Source of the DNA: Mucilaginibacter rubeus
GTDB taxonomy: Bacteria > Bacteroidota > Bacteroidia > Sphingobacteriales > Sphingobacteriaceae
Length of the DNA stretch: 64,000 bases
Assembly: GCF_003286415.2 (NCBI RefSeq)
Contig: NZ_CP043450.1
Location: forward strand, 2,232,001-2,296,000
Direction: 5' to 3'
Shown: piece by piece, positions 25,493 through 33,426 of the stretch
Layout: the number at the start of each line of letters is the position of its first letter
How positions within the stretch are numbered: the stretch's first letter is position 1
The notes under the pieces: model-generated
What the model was told of the DNA's origin: nothing
The model's input: the letters and a program-made list of their open reading frames with translations, nothing else
The model's database searches: none
Program-made: the position numbers and the translations under genes

Positions 25493-28400
25493 CTAAGCTA
25501 CCTTTTTATTGAAACGGTTATATACCCTTCGTGCAATCATTTTCTTTACCAATTCTCCGAACTCTTTGTCATCCAATATTTTTGAAAAAATATCTTGATT
25601 TTGCTCCATACGACTTATCAAGCTATCCATAAAGACATCATCGAAAGCAAACAAAAAATTTTCAAACGTATTAGTTTGGGCTTGTAGCTCTATTTTATCT
25701 GCGCTGGCTACCGCTTCTTCTATCTGGTCGAAATAAAGCTTGTCGGCATCGTTGAACTCAGTAGAGAAACGCTTGTTAAGCACCTCAATAATTTCCGATA
25801 GTGCCGCTCGCTCTTCTTTACTCATGCGGATACCGGCCTCATTCTTACCGTCTAAGCCGTACTCGCCCTGCGGTTCCATTAAGATGTTATTCTCAGCAAC
25901 CTTTTGCAGCCGATAGTACTCTAATGATACCTCATCCCCCAATTGAAACCGGTCATTTGCATTACGGGGGAGCTTGCGCAATAGGAATTTACCGTAAGTG
26001 TAAAGTTTTTCTAAGTTAACATCTGTAAAGGGCATTATTTGAGTAAGAAATGAATATAACCTCACGAACGATTGTAGAGCATTTTTAAAGCCCTCCTGCG
26101 TTGCCTCCGCACTTAGTGTGTCATTCTTAGTTTGCTCAGCTGGTAACTGTTTGTACCGGTCAACAGCCGGGTCTACATAGGCGTTTAGTTTGCCCTGCTC
26201 TGCCGGAGATAATGCCTTAGTGTGCTTAAAAAATACGTTACAGAAGTTGTCTACCTCTGTGTCCCATATTACCCTTGCTTTCTTAATCTCTGTCTCCAAG
26301 TCGTACAAGTGGTTTGGGTCGGTGGTACTCTCAACCGTTGTTAGTTCGTAATAAGGTTGGAATGAGTTAAGTATCTCTTCTGTCTCGTTCGCAAAGTCCA
26401 GCACAAATGTATCATCCTTACCTGCACACATGCGGTTTAGGCGGGATAGGGTTTGTACTGCCTTAACCCCTGAAAGCTTTTTGTCTACATACATAGTATG
26501 CAGTAGTGGTTGGTCAAACCCGGTTTGGTACTTATCAGCAACCAATAATAATTGGTATTCATCAGTATTAAACTTCTTAGGTAGTTCCTTCTCCTTAAAA
26601 CCATTCAAGTCCACTTCGGTAACACCATCCGGGTAAGCATCGTAAACCACCTTACCAGAGAACGCCACAATTGTTTTAATGTCGTTATACCCACGTATAG
26701 CGATGTAGTTATCAAACTCTTCCTTGTATCTAACTGCGTGTAAACGTGAACTGGTTACCACCATTGCCTTAGCCTTTCCGCCGATTTTCTTAGCGACCAC
26801 CTGCCGGAAGTGTTCTACCATCACTTCTGTTTTTTGGGCGAGGTTATGCGGGTGTAATGATAGAAACCTTGATATTGCCCTTGCTGCCTGTTTCTTATTT
26901 ACGTCCGGGTCATCTTCAATCTGCTTGGATAGTTTATAGAAGGTTTTGTAGGTAGTGTAATTGCGCAATACGTCTAATATAAATCCTTCTTCAATGGCCT
27001 GCCGCATAGAGTACAGATGAAACGGTTTAGGCTTACCATCAGCGCCGGGGGTACCAAACACTTCTACCGTCTTAGCTTTGGGTGTAGCCGTGAACGCAAA
27101 GAAACTCAGGTTCTCTTGCTTACCTCTTGCCTCCATTGATTTACGGATAGCATCCTCGGCATCTTCATCCAAGCCTGAAAAACTTTCATCTATCTCGGCT
27201 TCTTCCAGCGATTTTGCCGCCAATATTTCCTTCATCTTTTTAGTAGCTTCGCCGCCTTGTGAACTGTGCGCTTCATCTATTACAACAGCATACTTACGTT
27301 TGGGCAACTCCCCAATCTTATCTAAAATGAACGGAAATTTTTGCAGCGTGGTTATAATGATATTTGAGCCGGATGTAATGGCATCGGCTAATTGTTGCGA
27401 ATCCTTATCAATTTTTTGCACCACGCCCTGTTTATGTTCAAACTGGTAAATGGTATTTTGCAATTGGTTATCCAGCACCTTGCGGTCGGTGATAACGATA
27501 ACAGAGTCAAATATGCGGTTGTTGTTAGCATCATGGAGGCTGGACAGGCGGTAAGATAACCAAGCAATACTATTACTTTTGCCGGAACCTGCACTATGCT
27601 GTATCAAGTAATTATGGCCTGTGCCCAACATCCGGGCGTTGTCACTTACCTTACGTACCACCTCCATTTGATGATACCGGGGGAATACAATTGTTTCTTT
27701 TACTTTGGTAACACCATTAAACTCAAATTCTTCAACGCTCAGGTGTAAGAACTTGGCGATTATGTCTATGAAACTATCTTTAGCCCATACATACTCCCAC
27801 AAATAAGAAGTTCTGTAACTGGTATAATTTGTAGGGTTACCAGCACCATTGTTGTTGCCTAAGTTGAAAGGCAGGTAACGAGTGTGCTTGCCATCCAGCT
27901 TGGTTGTCATGTAGCACTCATCAGTATCTACAGCGAAGTGCACCAGTGTACGTTTCTTAAATTGAAATATTGGCTCAGTTGGCTCCCGGTCATAGACGTA
28001 CTGCTTCTTAGCGTTGGTAATATCTTGACCAGTAAACTGATTTTTAAGCTCTATAGTAACAATTGGCAGCCCGTTGAGGGATAATACCATATCAATGGAA
28101 TTATTGCCCTTGCGCTCGTAAAACAGCTGTCTGGTTACTGATAAATGGTTCTTATTGTAAAGCTCCGCTGCGGTTGGATTAAGGGAGGACTCCGGCTTAA
28201 AATAAGCCATCTTAAATTTTACGCCATAATCGGTGAACCCATTTCGTAGCACATCCAGTGAACCACGCAAGTCCAATTCTTTCAGTAGTCGGTTTAATAC
28301 TTTTTTCTCAACTTCTGTTTTATGAATAGTGTTTATTTTCTGCCACTCTTTAGGCTGTGTGGTTTTTAGGAAATTGGTAACATAACCGGGGAAAATACCT

Positions 28401-28510
28401 AAGCTAACATCAAAATCGTTGGAGTATCCGTTTACATACCCGCCGCCATTAAGTAGCGCCAGCTCAATAGCGGCTTCAAAAGTTTGTTCAGTATGGATAC
28501 CGTTTGCCAT
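25493..28510 (-). CDS. hsdR: Type I restriction enzyme, R (translocase/nuclease) subunit
   Basis: 1005 residues, the cleavage and DNA-translocation subunit. The N-terminal nuclease domain shows the D...ExK pattern ending in VTIELKNQFTGQD (about 150-165). The SF2 helicase motor has Walker A HSAGSGKSNSIAW (~306-318), the DEAH-type motif DEAHSSQGG, AFTATPK, and later helicase motifs LLVADKYQTGFDQP and TLSRLNR. It lies 3 bp downstream of hsdS in the hsdMSR operon. It appears intact and full length. Confidence 0.96.
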   Translation of the reverse strand: MANGIHTEQTFEAAIELALLNGGGYVNGYSNDFDVSLGIFPGYVTNFLKTTQPKEWQKINTIHKTEVEKKVLNRLLKELDLRGSLDVLRNGFTDYGVKFKMAYFKPESSLNPTAAELYNKNHLSVTRQLFYERKGNNSIDMVLSLNGLPIVTIELKNQFTGQDITNAKKQYVYDREPTEPIFQFKKRTLVHFAVDTDECYMTTKLDGKHTRYLPFNLGNNNGAGNPTNYTSYRTSYLWEYVWAKDSFIDIIAKFLHLSVEEFEFNGVTKVKETIVFPRYHQMEVVRKVSDNARMLGTGHNYLIQHSAGSGKSNSIAWLSYRLSSLHDANNNRIFDSVIVITDRKVLDNQLQNTIYQFEHKQGVVQKIDKDSQQLADAITSGSNIIITTLQKFPFILDKIGELPKRKYAVVIDEAHSSQGGEATKKMKEILAAKSLEEAEIDESFSGLDEDAEDAIRKSMEARGKQENLSFFAFTATPKAKTVEVFGTPGADGKPKPFHLYSMRQAIEEGFILDVLRNYTTYKTFYKLSKQIEDDPDVNKKQAARAISRFLSLHPHNLAQKTEVMVEHFRQVVAKKIGGKAKAMVVTSSRLHAVRYKEEFDNYIAIRGYNDIKTIVAFSGKVVYDAYPDGVTEVDLNGFKEKELPKKFNTDEYQLLLVADKYQTGFDQPLLHTMYVDKKLSGVKAVQTLSRLNRMCAGKDDTFVLDFANETEEILNSFQPYYELTTVESTTDPNHLYDLETEIKKARVIWDTEVDNFCNVFFKHTKALSPAEQGKLNAYVDPAVDRYKQLPAEQTKNDTLSAEATQEGFKNALQSFVRLYSFLTQIMPFTDVNLEKLYTYGKFLLRKLPRNANDRFQLGDEVSLEYYRLQKVAENNILMEPQGEYGLDGKNEAGIRMSKEERAALSEIIEVLNKRFSTEFNDADKLYFDQIEEAVASADKIELQAQTNTFENFLFAFDDVFMDSLISRMEQNQDIFSKILDDKEFGELVKKMIARRVYNRFNKKVA

Positions 28511-28513
28511 AAT

Positions 28514-29821
28514 TTATGATGCTAAGGTTAGGTATCCTGTTTCAGGTATTACTTCATTACGCACATCTACTTTACCAGTAACTACTTCTGAAATCAGGGA
28601 AGTTTTATACTCTTTTAGCAATTCAATTTCTTGCTTTGTTTTATCAATTATATTTTCAATTCTTTTTTCTTCTGCCTCAACGTAATTGACAATTGAAGCC
28701 TGTTCTGTGATAGAACCAAACGAGACTAAGAAGTTCTGAAACATTGGTCGTCTTAAAGAATCTACCGTTGACTTCGCTGATAGCTTCTTTACTTCTTTCT
28801 CAAAGTTATATTTCAAATAATAATATAAATATTTACCCGAAACTTCTTTAAAGTCACTCATTCTGTATACACGTTGATGGTAGTCAAATTTACCATCTAC
28901 GTAGTGCCAGACTTTACATACTCCAACGCCATCGCCTGCGGTAAGAATTGCCTCACCATCAAATGAGTAGCTCGAAATTCTTTCAATCGTTTGAGAGCGA
29001 ACGTAAAACGGATAAGCACCATCGTCTTCACGGTTTTCAGTATCTTTATCACCCGTTCCAATGTCGCATAGATATTTCATTCTTTTCACTTGCCAATGTC
29101 TCGGCACGTCACCCAGCCAATCAATTGCACTATCTTTCATAGGTACATTAAGGTCTATGCCTCTGGTAACGGCCTGATTAATGATTGCGATGCACTCTTC
29201 ATTCAGTAACTCTGTTAACCTTTCTTTGTCGCTAATGAGTTTATCTATTTTAGCGGTTTTTGTATTAAGATAATGCGCTATATGTTTTTGTTCGTTTATT
29301 GAAGGCAATATAATCGGAACATTTTTAAACGAGTAAGTTCCTATTCCATATCTTGTTATACCATTTGCCTGTGTTGAAAAGAATTGATTGTAGTATGTTG
29401 ACTTAATTAGCCAAAACAAAAAATTACCGTTAAGTTGATTGGCGTCTGGACGCATCAAGGTAAGGTGATAACCGCATATAACACCTTGTATATCCTTTGG
29501 CACAAATGCCGGTACAGCAATATCAGTCGGGTCTTCACTATCTTTAGTTGCAATAACGTCCCCAGCTTTAAGTGAAAATTTTTCAATTTGACTATCGCTG
29601 GCGGTTGCCGTCATAAATGCCATGTCAGCGGTGATAAAGTCATTTTTATAAACATCAACATAATTGCATAGATCTATCTGCTGCTCGCCTTCAACAGTCT
29701 TTTTGTCTACGTTACTTGGCATGACATTACCGACAAATTTTACTTTCTTAATGTCCCAGTATTGAGGTATATCTCCAATCCAATCAACGCTTGAATCTTT
29801 ATAATTTGAGTATTTTTCCAT
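28514..29821 (-). CDS. hsdS: Type I restriction enzyme, S (specificity) subunit
   Basis: 435 residues with two target-recognition halves. Each half begins with the family motif (VDWIGDIPQYW near residue 14; IDWLGDVPRHW near 232) and ends in a conserved helix (INEQKHIAHYLNTKTAKIDKLI; ITEQASIVNYVEAEEKRIENII). It determines the bipartite DNA sequence bound by the HsdM/HsdR complex. It shares one base with the hsdM stop (TGATG), so it is translationally coupled. A single intact hsdS is present, with no extra shuffling cassettes nearby. Target unknown. Confidence 0.95.
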   Translation of the reverse strand: MEKYSNYKDSSVDWIGDIPQYWDIKKVKFVGNVMPSNVDKKTVEGEQQIDLCNYVDVYKNDFITADMAFMTATASDSQIEKFSLKAGDVIATKDSEDPTDIAVPAFVPKDIQGVICGYHLTLMRPDANQLNGNFLFWLIKSTYYNQFFSTQANGITRYGIGTYSFKNVPIILPSINEQKHIAHYLNTKTAKIDKLISDKERLTELLNEECIAIINQAVTRGIDLNVPMKDSAIDWLGDVPRHWQVKRMKYLCDIGTGDKDTENREDDGAYPFYVRSQTIERISSYSFDGEAILTAGDGVGVCKVWHYVDGKFDYHQRVYRMSDFKEVSGKYLYYYLKYNFEKEVKKLSAKSTVDSLRRPMFQNFLVSFGSITEQASIVNYVEAEEKRIENIIDKTKQEIELLKEYKTSLISEVVTGKVDVRNEVIPETGYLTLAS

Positions 29822-31539
29822 CAGGCAATTACCTCATTAATCAAGCCCGCTGTTTCTTCTTCTAAAGCCAATATGTCCCGGCGTATTTCATTCAATGTGC
29901 GTAGCGGTTTATACTGATAGAAATACTTGGTAAAGTTTATCTCATAACCAGTACGTGTCTTAGTTTCATCAACCCAAGCATCGGGCACGTGCGGCAGTAC
30001 CTCAAGCTGCATGTAAGTATTTATGTCTTCTTTCAACGGTATATTCTCAGTATCCCGTAAACTGCTATCTGCTTTTGGTTTACCGTTCTTGTCCATTTTG
30101 ATATTGCCCTTAGCATCACGTTCAGGGCGTTCTACCGTAACCTTATAGTACCCAAAATCCTTGTTGTCAAATATCTTACTGTATTCCCCCGGCTGGAAGT
30201 CGCCGTATATATTGGTGATGGTTTTTATGTGGTCGGGGCTTAACTCGTTACGTTTGTCGCCAAGGGATTTACCCATCTTCTTAGAAAAGTCTACTGCGTT
30301 AATCAACTGCACCTTGCCTTTTCTATTAGCAGGCTTGTGGTTAGTTATTATCCATATATAGGTGCCGATGCCAGTATTGTAAAATAGTTGATTAGGCAGG
30401 GCTACAATAGCTTCTAACAGGTCATTCTCAATTATCCATTGGCGTATGCTGCTTTCATTCTTAGTGGAGCTTGGGCTACCCGCAAACAGAGGCGAACCGT
30501 TGAACACAATAGCCAACCGGGAACCTTCCGGCTTCATTTTAGAAATCAGGTGCATCAGGAACAAAAACGAACCGTCGCTCGAAGCCGGCAAGCCTGCACC
30601 AAAACGACCACCAAAACCTTTCTCGTCATGCTCAGCTTTAACCTTTTTAGCTATCTTCTCCCACTTAACACCAAAAGGTGGGTTGGTAATCAGGTAATCA
30701 AATTTCTCAGTAGATAGCTGGTCTTCTGATATGCTATTACCTCGTTTGATATTAACAGGGTTCTGCCCCTTGATCAACATGTCCGATTTACAGATAGCGT
30801 AAGACTCAGGGTTAAGCTCCTGCCCGAATACCTGTAAACGTGCATCAGGGTTAAGTTCATGCAGGTATTCTTCTGCAACACTTAGCATCCCACCGGTACC
30901 GGCACAGCAATCATATATGGTCTTAATAGTGCCCTTACGTGCAAGTATGTCCCGATCATCGTAAAACAGCAAGTTAATCATCAGGCGTATTACCTCACGT
31001 GGCGTAAAATGCTCCCCGGCCGTTTCGTTTGAAAGCTCTGCAAACTTGCGTATTAGTTCTTCAAACATATACCCCATCTCCATACTGCTTACCTTATCAG
31101 GGTGAAGGTCTACTTCCTGAAACCGTTTGATTATCATAAACAGCAGGTCGGCATTATCCATCCGGGTAATCTGGTTCTCAAACTCAAACTGCTCAATAAT
31201 TTCACGTGCATCCGTTGAGAAACCGTTAATGTACTCTATTAGATTAGCGGCGATGTTATTCGGGTCTGCAATCAGCTTTTCAAAACTAAACTGGCTGCGG
31301 TTGTGAAAGCTGTACCCCGATACCTTATTGAGGATTGGGTCAATGTTCTGAATTTTAGAGGCAGTTACAAATTTATATTTATCAAGTACCGCTTCTTTTG
31401 TAGGGTCAAGTACACAGTCCAACCTTCTCAATACTGTTAAGGGAAGTATGACTTTACCATAGTCACTTTGCTTGTAATCTCCCCTTAAAAGATCGGCTAT
31501 TGACCAAATAAAGTTTGCGTATTCTTTAAAGTTCTTCAT
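29821..31539 (-). CDS. hsdM: Type I restriction enzyme, M (methyltransferase) subunit
   Basis: 572-residue N6-adenine methyltransferase. The N-terminal HsdM helical domain (FIWSIADLLRGDYKQSDYGKVILP) is followed by SAM motif I TIYDCCAGTGGMLSVA and catalytic motif IV YLITNPPFGVKW. Methylation of the host target protects it from HsdR. It is the first gene of the operon, preceded by a 52-bp dyad (31609-31660) and divergent from the polymerase-like gene. It appears intact. Confidence 0.96.
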   Translation of the reverse strand: MKNFKEYANFIWSIADLLRGDYKQSDYGKVILPLTVLRRLDCVLDPTKEAVLDKYKFVTASKIQNIDPILNKVSGYSFHNRSQFSFEKLIADPNNIAANLIEYINGFSTDAREIIEQFEFENQITRMDNADLLFMIIKRFQEVDLHPDKVSSMEMGYMFEELIRKFAELSNETAGEHFTPREVIRLMINLLFYDDRDILARKGTIKTIYDCCAGTGGMLSVAEEYLHELNPDARLQVFGQELNPESYAICKSDMLIKGQNPVNIKRGNSISEDQLSTEKFDYLITNPPFGVKWEKIAKKVKAEHDEKGFGGRFGAGLPASSDGSFLFLMHLISKMKPEGSRLAIVFNGSPLFAGSPSSTKNESSIRQWIIENDLLEAIVALPNQLFYNTGIGTYIWIITNHKPANRKGKVQLINAVDFSKKMGKSLGDKRNELSPDHIKTITNIYGDFQPGEYSKIFDNKDFGYYKVTVERPERDAKGNIKMDKNGKPKADSSLRDTENIPLKEDINTYMQLEVLPHVPDAWVDETKTRTGYEINFTKYFYQYKPLRTLNEIRRDILALEEETAGLINEVIA

Positions 31540-31608
31540 GTTATTTTATAATACGGCTAAGTTCACTAAAATTAGAAAATTTAATGAATTGAAATATTAA
31601 ATAAGTTT

Positions 31609-31660
31609 TGCCCTGTGATATATTAAACAAAATACCACCTCCTCTATTTATTACAGGACA
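31609..31660 (-). promoter_or_regulatory. 52-bp dyad, copy B, upstream of hsdM
   Basis: Arms TGCCCTGT (31609-31616) and ACAGGACA (31653-31660), same spacing and orientation as copy A. It lies 69 bp upstream of the hsdM start. It likely controls the hsdMSR operon together with the nuclease operon, or both copies mark the ends of the RM cassette. Confidence 0.65.
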
Positions 31661-31692
31661 AAAGTCACAATAACCGTATATTGAAATGACAC

Positions 31693-31728
31693 TTGCATTT
31701 GAGTGAAACTGAACTATGTTTGCAGTAG
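31693..31728 (+). promoter_or_regulatory. Tandem promoter P1 (TTG-N19-TATGTTTG)
   Basis: TTG at 31693-31695 and TATGTTTG at 31715-31722 fit the Bacteroidota consensus (TTTG-like -33, TAnnTTTG -7). It ends in CTGAACTATGTTTGCAGTAG, 20 bp repeated exactly at 31820. Confidence 0.75.
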
Positions 31729-31803
31729 GTAAACACACTATCGGTATCGTTGAAGGGAGTCGAAAAATAACTAAAAGACTTCATGATAATTTTTAAATAA
31801 AAC

Positions 31804-31839
31804 TTGCTTTTTTTAGAAGCTGAACTATGTTTGCAGTAG
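31804..31839 (+). promoter_or_regulatory. Tandem promoter P2 (TTG-N19-TATGTTTG)
   Basis: TTG at 31804-31806 and TATGTTTG at 31826-31833 with the same 19-nt spacer as P1, 111 bp downstream of it. Both point at the leader ORF and polymerase-like gene. Confidence 0.75.
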
Positions 31840-31930
31840 TGATAACACATGCATGTAACACATTAAATGAAATTCAGACTATGCGCAGAGTATTGAAAAT
31901 CAAAACAATATTTACACACAAGGAGTAGGT

Positions 31931-31981
31931 ATGCCCATGTACCTGCACTTGAACATTATAATCATGGGGCAGGAGATGTGA
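31931..31981 (+). CDS. Leader ORF of 16 residues, coupled to next gene
   Basis: Starts ATG at 31931 with a strong AAGGAG ribosome site 5 nt upstream (unusual in this genome, where such sites are weak). It encodes MPMYLHLNIIIMGQEM and stops at 31981, 2 bases before the ATG of the polymerase-like gene and overlapping its possible GTG start at 31978. Translational coupling or leader-peptide control is suggested. Whether the peptide itself matters is unknown. Confidence 0.5.
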   Translation: MPMYLHLNIIIMGQEM

Positions 31982-31983
31982 GA

Positions 31984-33231
31984 ATGAATTTTATATTACA
32001 AAACAATGTTTACTTTAAGGTAATCAATGGGATTACCACACCAACAGGGCGTAAATCAGACGTCCAAAACACCAAATATTTTTATATAGTACACAGGTTA
32101 AATTACATGCGTCTTTACCGATCGGAAGAATATAAAATAGGTGTACCAATGAACTATAATATACTGCAAGATATACTTTCGGTTAAGCCAACCAAACTAA
32201 AAAAAATATTCAAATGGTTAATTAACAATAAGATTATAGAAAAAGTTAAAAACTATTCCGTTGGGTACAGCAGCTCGCTTTACAAACTCCACCCTTTAGT
32301 TGAAAATATGCCTATTGACACATTGTCTTTATCAAGCACCGAGTCCGGTTTGGTAAAGAAAATGAAAGAGCATAGAAATTCTTTTTCTATGCCTTGTGTA
32401 ATCACGGATCACCAGTTCGATTTAATGTCACGAATAAATCTCAGTGCGGCTGGTCGGGAATATTTAGAAAAAAGATATATGGATTTATTGGATTGGGGTG
32501 AACTCGAATATGCTGTGGCAGATCCACGCCATTACGATCTACTTTGTTTTTACTTGAACGACACCTATTGCCGACGTAACAGAAATACGCACCGAGTATA
32601 TTCATCAGTGACCAGTATGCCGGGGCGATATCGTGATTTTTTAGAGTTCGAGGGGTTGACATTATATCAAATAGATTTAAAAAATGCTCAGATACTTTTG
32701 AGTGTCTCGAAAATTATTGAAGAATTCCGAGCAGAATATGGAGATATCGAACCACTTACAACAGATATACGTGATTTTAAGCATTTAGCCGAAACTGGTA
32801 AGTTTTACGAATACATGGCTAATAGAATTGGTGTAGATATTACCAATGAGAAATTAAGAAGTAAGTTTAAGGAAATGTTCTTTAAAGAGATTTTTTATTC
32901 AAAAAACAGCAACAGAGCAACTCAATTAAAACACGCTTTTAATTTGGCTTTTCCTACCGTTGCTGCGATAATTAGACATATCAAGCGTCATGATTATCGC
33001 CAGTTTGCAATACAATTGCAACGTTTAGAAGCCAGTATATTTATTGATGAGGTATTGCGAGAACTATACAGCATGAATATAACCGCATTTTCAATACACG
33101 ACTCAATAGTTACTACTACCGTTGATGATTTACTTACAGCCGAAATCGCTATTACTGATGCATTAAAAAAGTATGATTTGAAACCTACATTTAAAAAGTC
33201 AGGAGGGGGATCGTTGAAGCAGGCAGCATAA
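31984..33231 (+). CDS. Putative replication protein: winged helix plus diverged family-A-like polymerase palm
   Basis: 415 residues (417 from an alternative GTG at 31978; residues below count from that GTG). ATG at 31984 has AGGAG 8 nt upstream. Residues ~57-95 look like a winged helix (ILQDILSVKPTKLKKIFKWL). Then come features like single-subunit polymerases: motif A-like YQIDLKNAQ (Asp233); motif B-like helix with Arg294, Lys298 and Tyr307 (KLRSKFKEMFFKEIFYSKN); NLAFPTVAAIIR; AIQLQRLEASIFIDEVLREL; motif C-like FSIHDSIVTT (His374-Asp375), as in the VHDE of PolA or the HDS of T7 RNA polymerase. There is no exonuclease domain, and the thumb appears reduced. Probable role: replication or priming of the element, or a defence polymerase. 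The assignment rests on my motif reading. Confidence 0.6.
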   Translation: MNFILQNNVYFKVINGITTPTGRKSDVQNTKYFYIVHRLNYMRLYRSEEYKIGVPMNYNILQDILSVKPTKLKKIFKWLINNKIIEKVKNYSVGYSSSLYKLHPLVENMPIDTLSLSSTESGLVKKMKEHRNSFSMPCVITDHQFDLMSRINLSAAGREYLEKRYMDLLDWGELEYAVADPRHYDLLCFYLNDTYCRRNRNTHRVYSSVTSMPGRYRDFLEFEGLTLYQIDLKNAQILLSVSKIIEEFRAEYGDIEPLTTDIRDFKHLAETGKFYEYMANRIGVDITNEKLRSKFKEMFFKEIFYSKNSNRATQLKHAFNLAFPTVAAIIRHIKRHDYRQFAIQLQRLEASIFIDEVLRELYSMNITAFSIHDSIVTTTVDDLLTAEIAITDALKKYDLKPTFKKSGGGSLKQAA

Positions 33232-33232
33232 T

Positions 33233-33276
33233 TGAAAAGTTTTCAAATTTAATTTTAAAAAAAAAATTTTTTTTTA
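33233..33276 (+). terminator. Hairpin and A10T9 tract after the polymerase-like gene
   Basis: A TTGAAAA/TTTTCAA dyad is followed by A10 (33257-33266) and T9 (33267-33275), a self-complementary homopolymer pair. Likely transcription end of the polymerase-like gene. Confidence 0.55.
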
Positions 33277-33334
33277 TTCGCCATAAAGAGAGGGAAGTGT
33301 TAGAATTTTAAAAAGTGAAATATTTCCACTCAAA

Positions 33335-33426
33335 AATTGCCACCGATTATCGGAGGGTGTCAGATGGTTGGTCGGGGCGGATAAGCATGGTGGCTAAAGG
33401 GGGGTACGCTCCCCCTTAGGGCGGGG
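33335..33426. other. GC-rich structured non-coding segment
   Basis: In an otherwise AT-rich island this stretch is G-rich and foldable: GCCACC (33339) pairs with GGTGGC (33389), and AAGGGGG (33397) pairs with CCCCCTT (33411). It ends at the 3' end of the integrase gene. Candidate structured RNA, origin or transfer site; nothing proves which. Confidence 0.4.

Larger units (their letters stand above)
31661..31930. other. Divergent gap between hsdM and the polymerase-like gene
   Basis: No gene supported here apart from the leader ORF starting at 31931. It holds two tandem copies of one promoter facing right (see separate entries). Short minus-strand open frames have no protein-like character. 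Confidence 0.6.

Noticed and set aside
31541..31850. Short minus-strand open frames upstream of hsdM
   Set aside because: They cover the dyad and the tandem promoters; composition is not protein-like.
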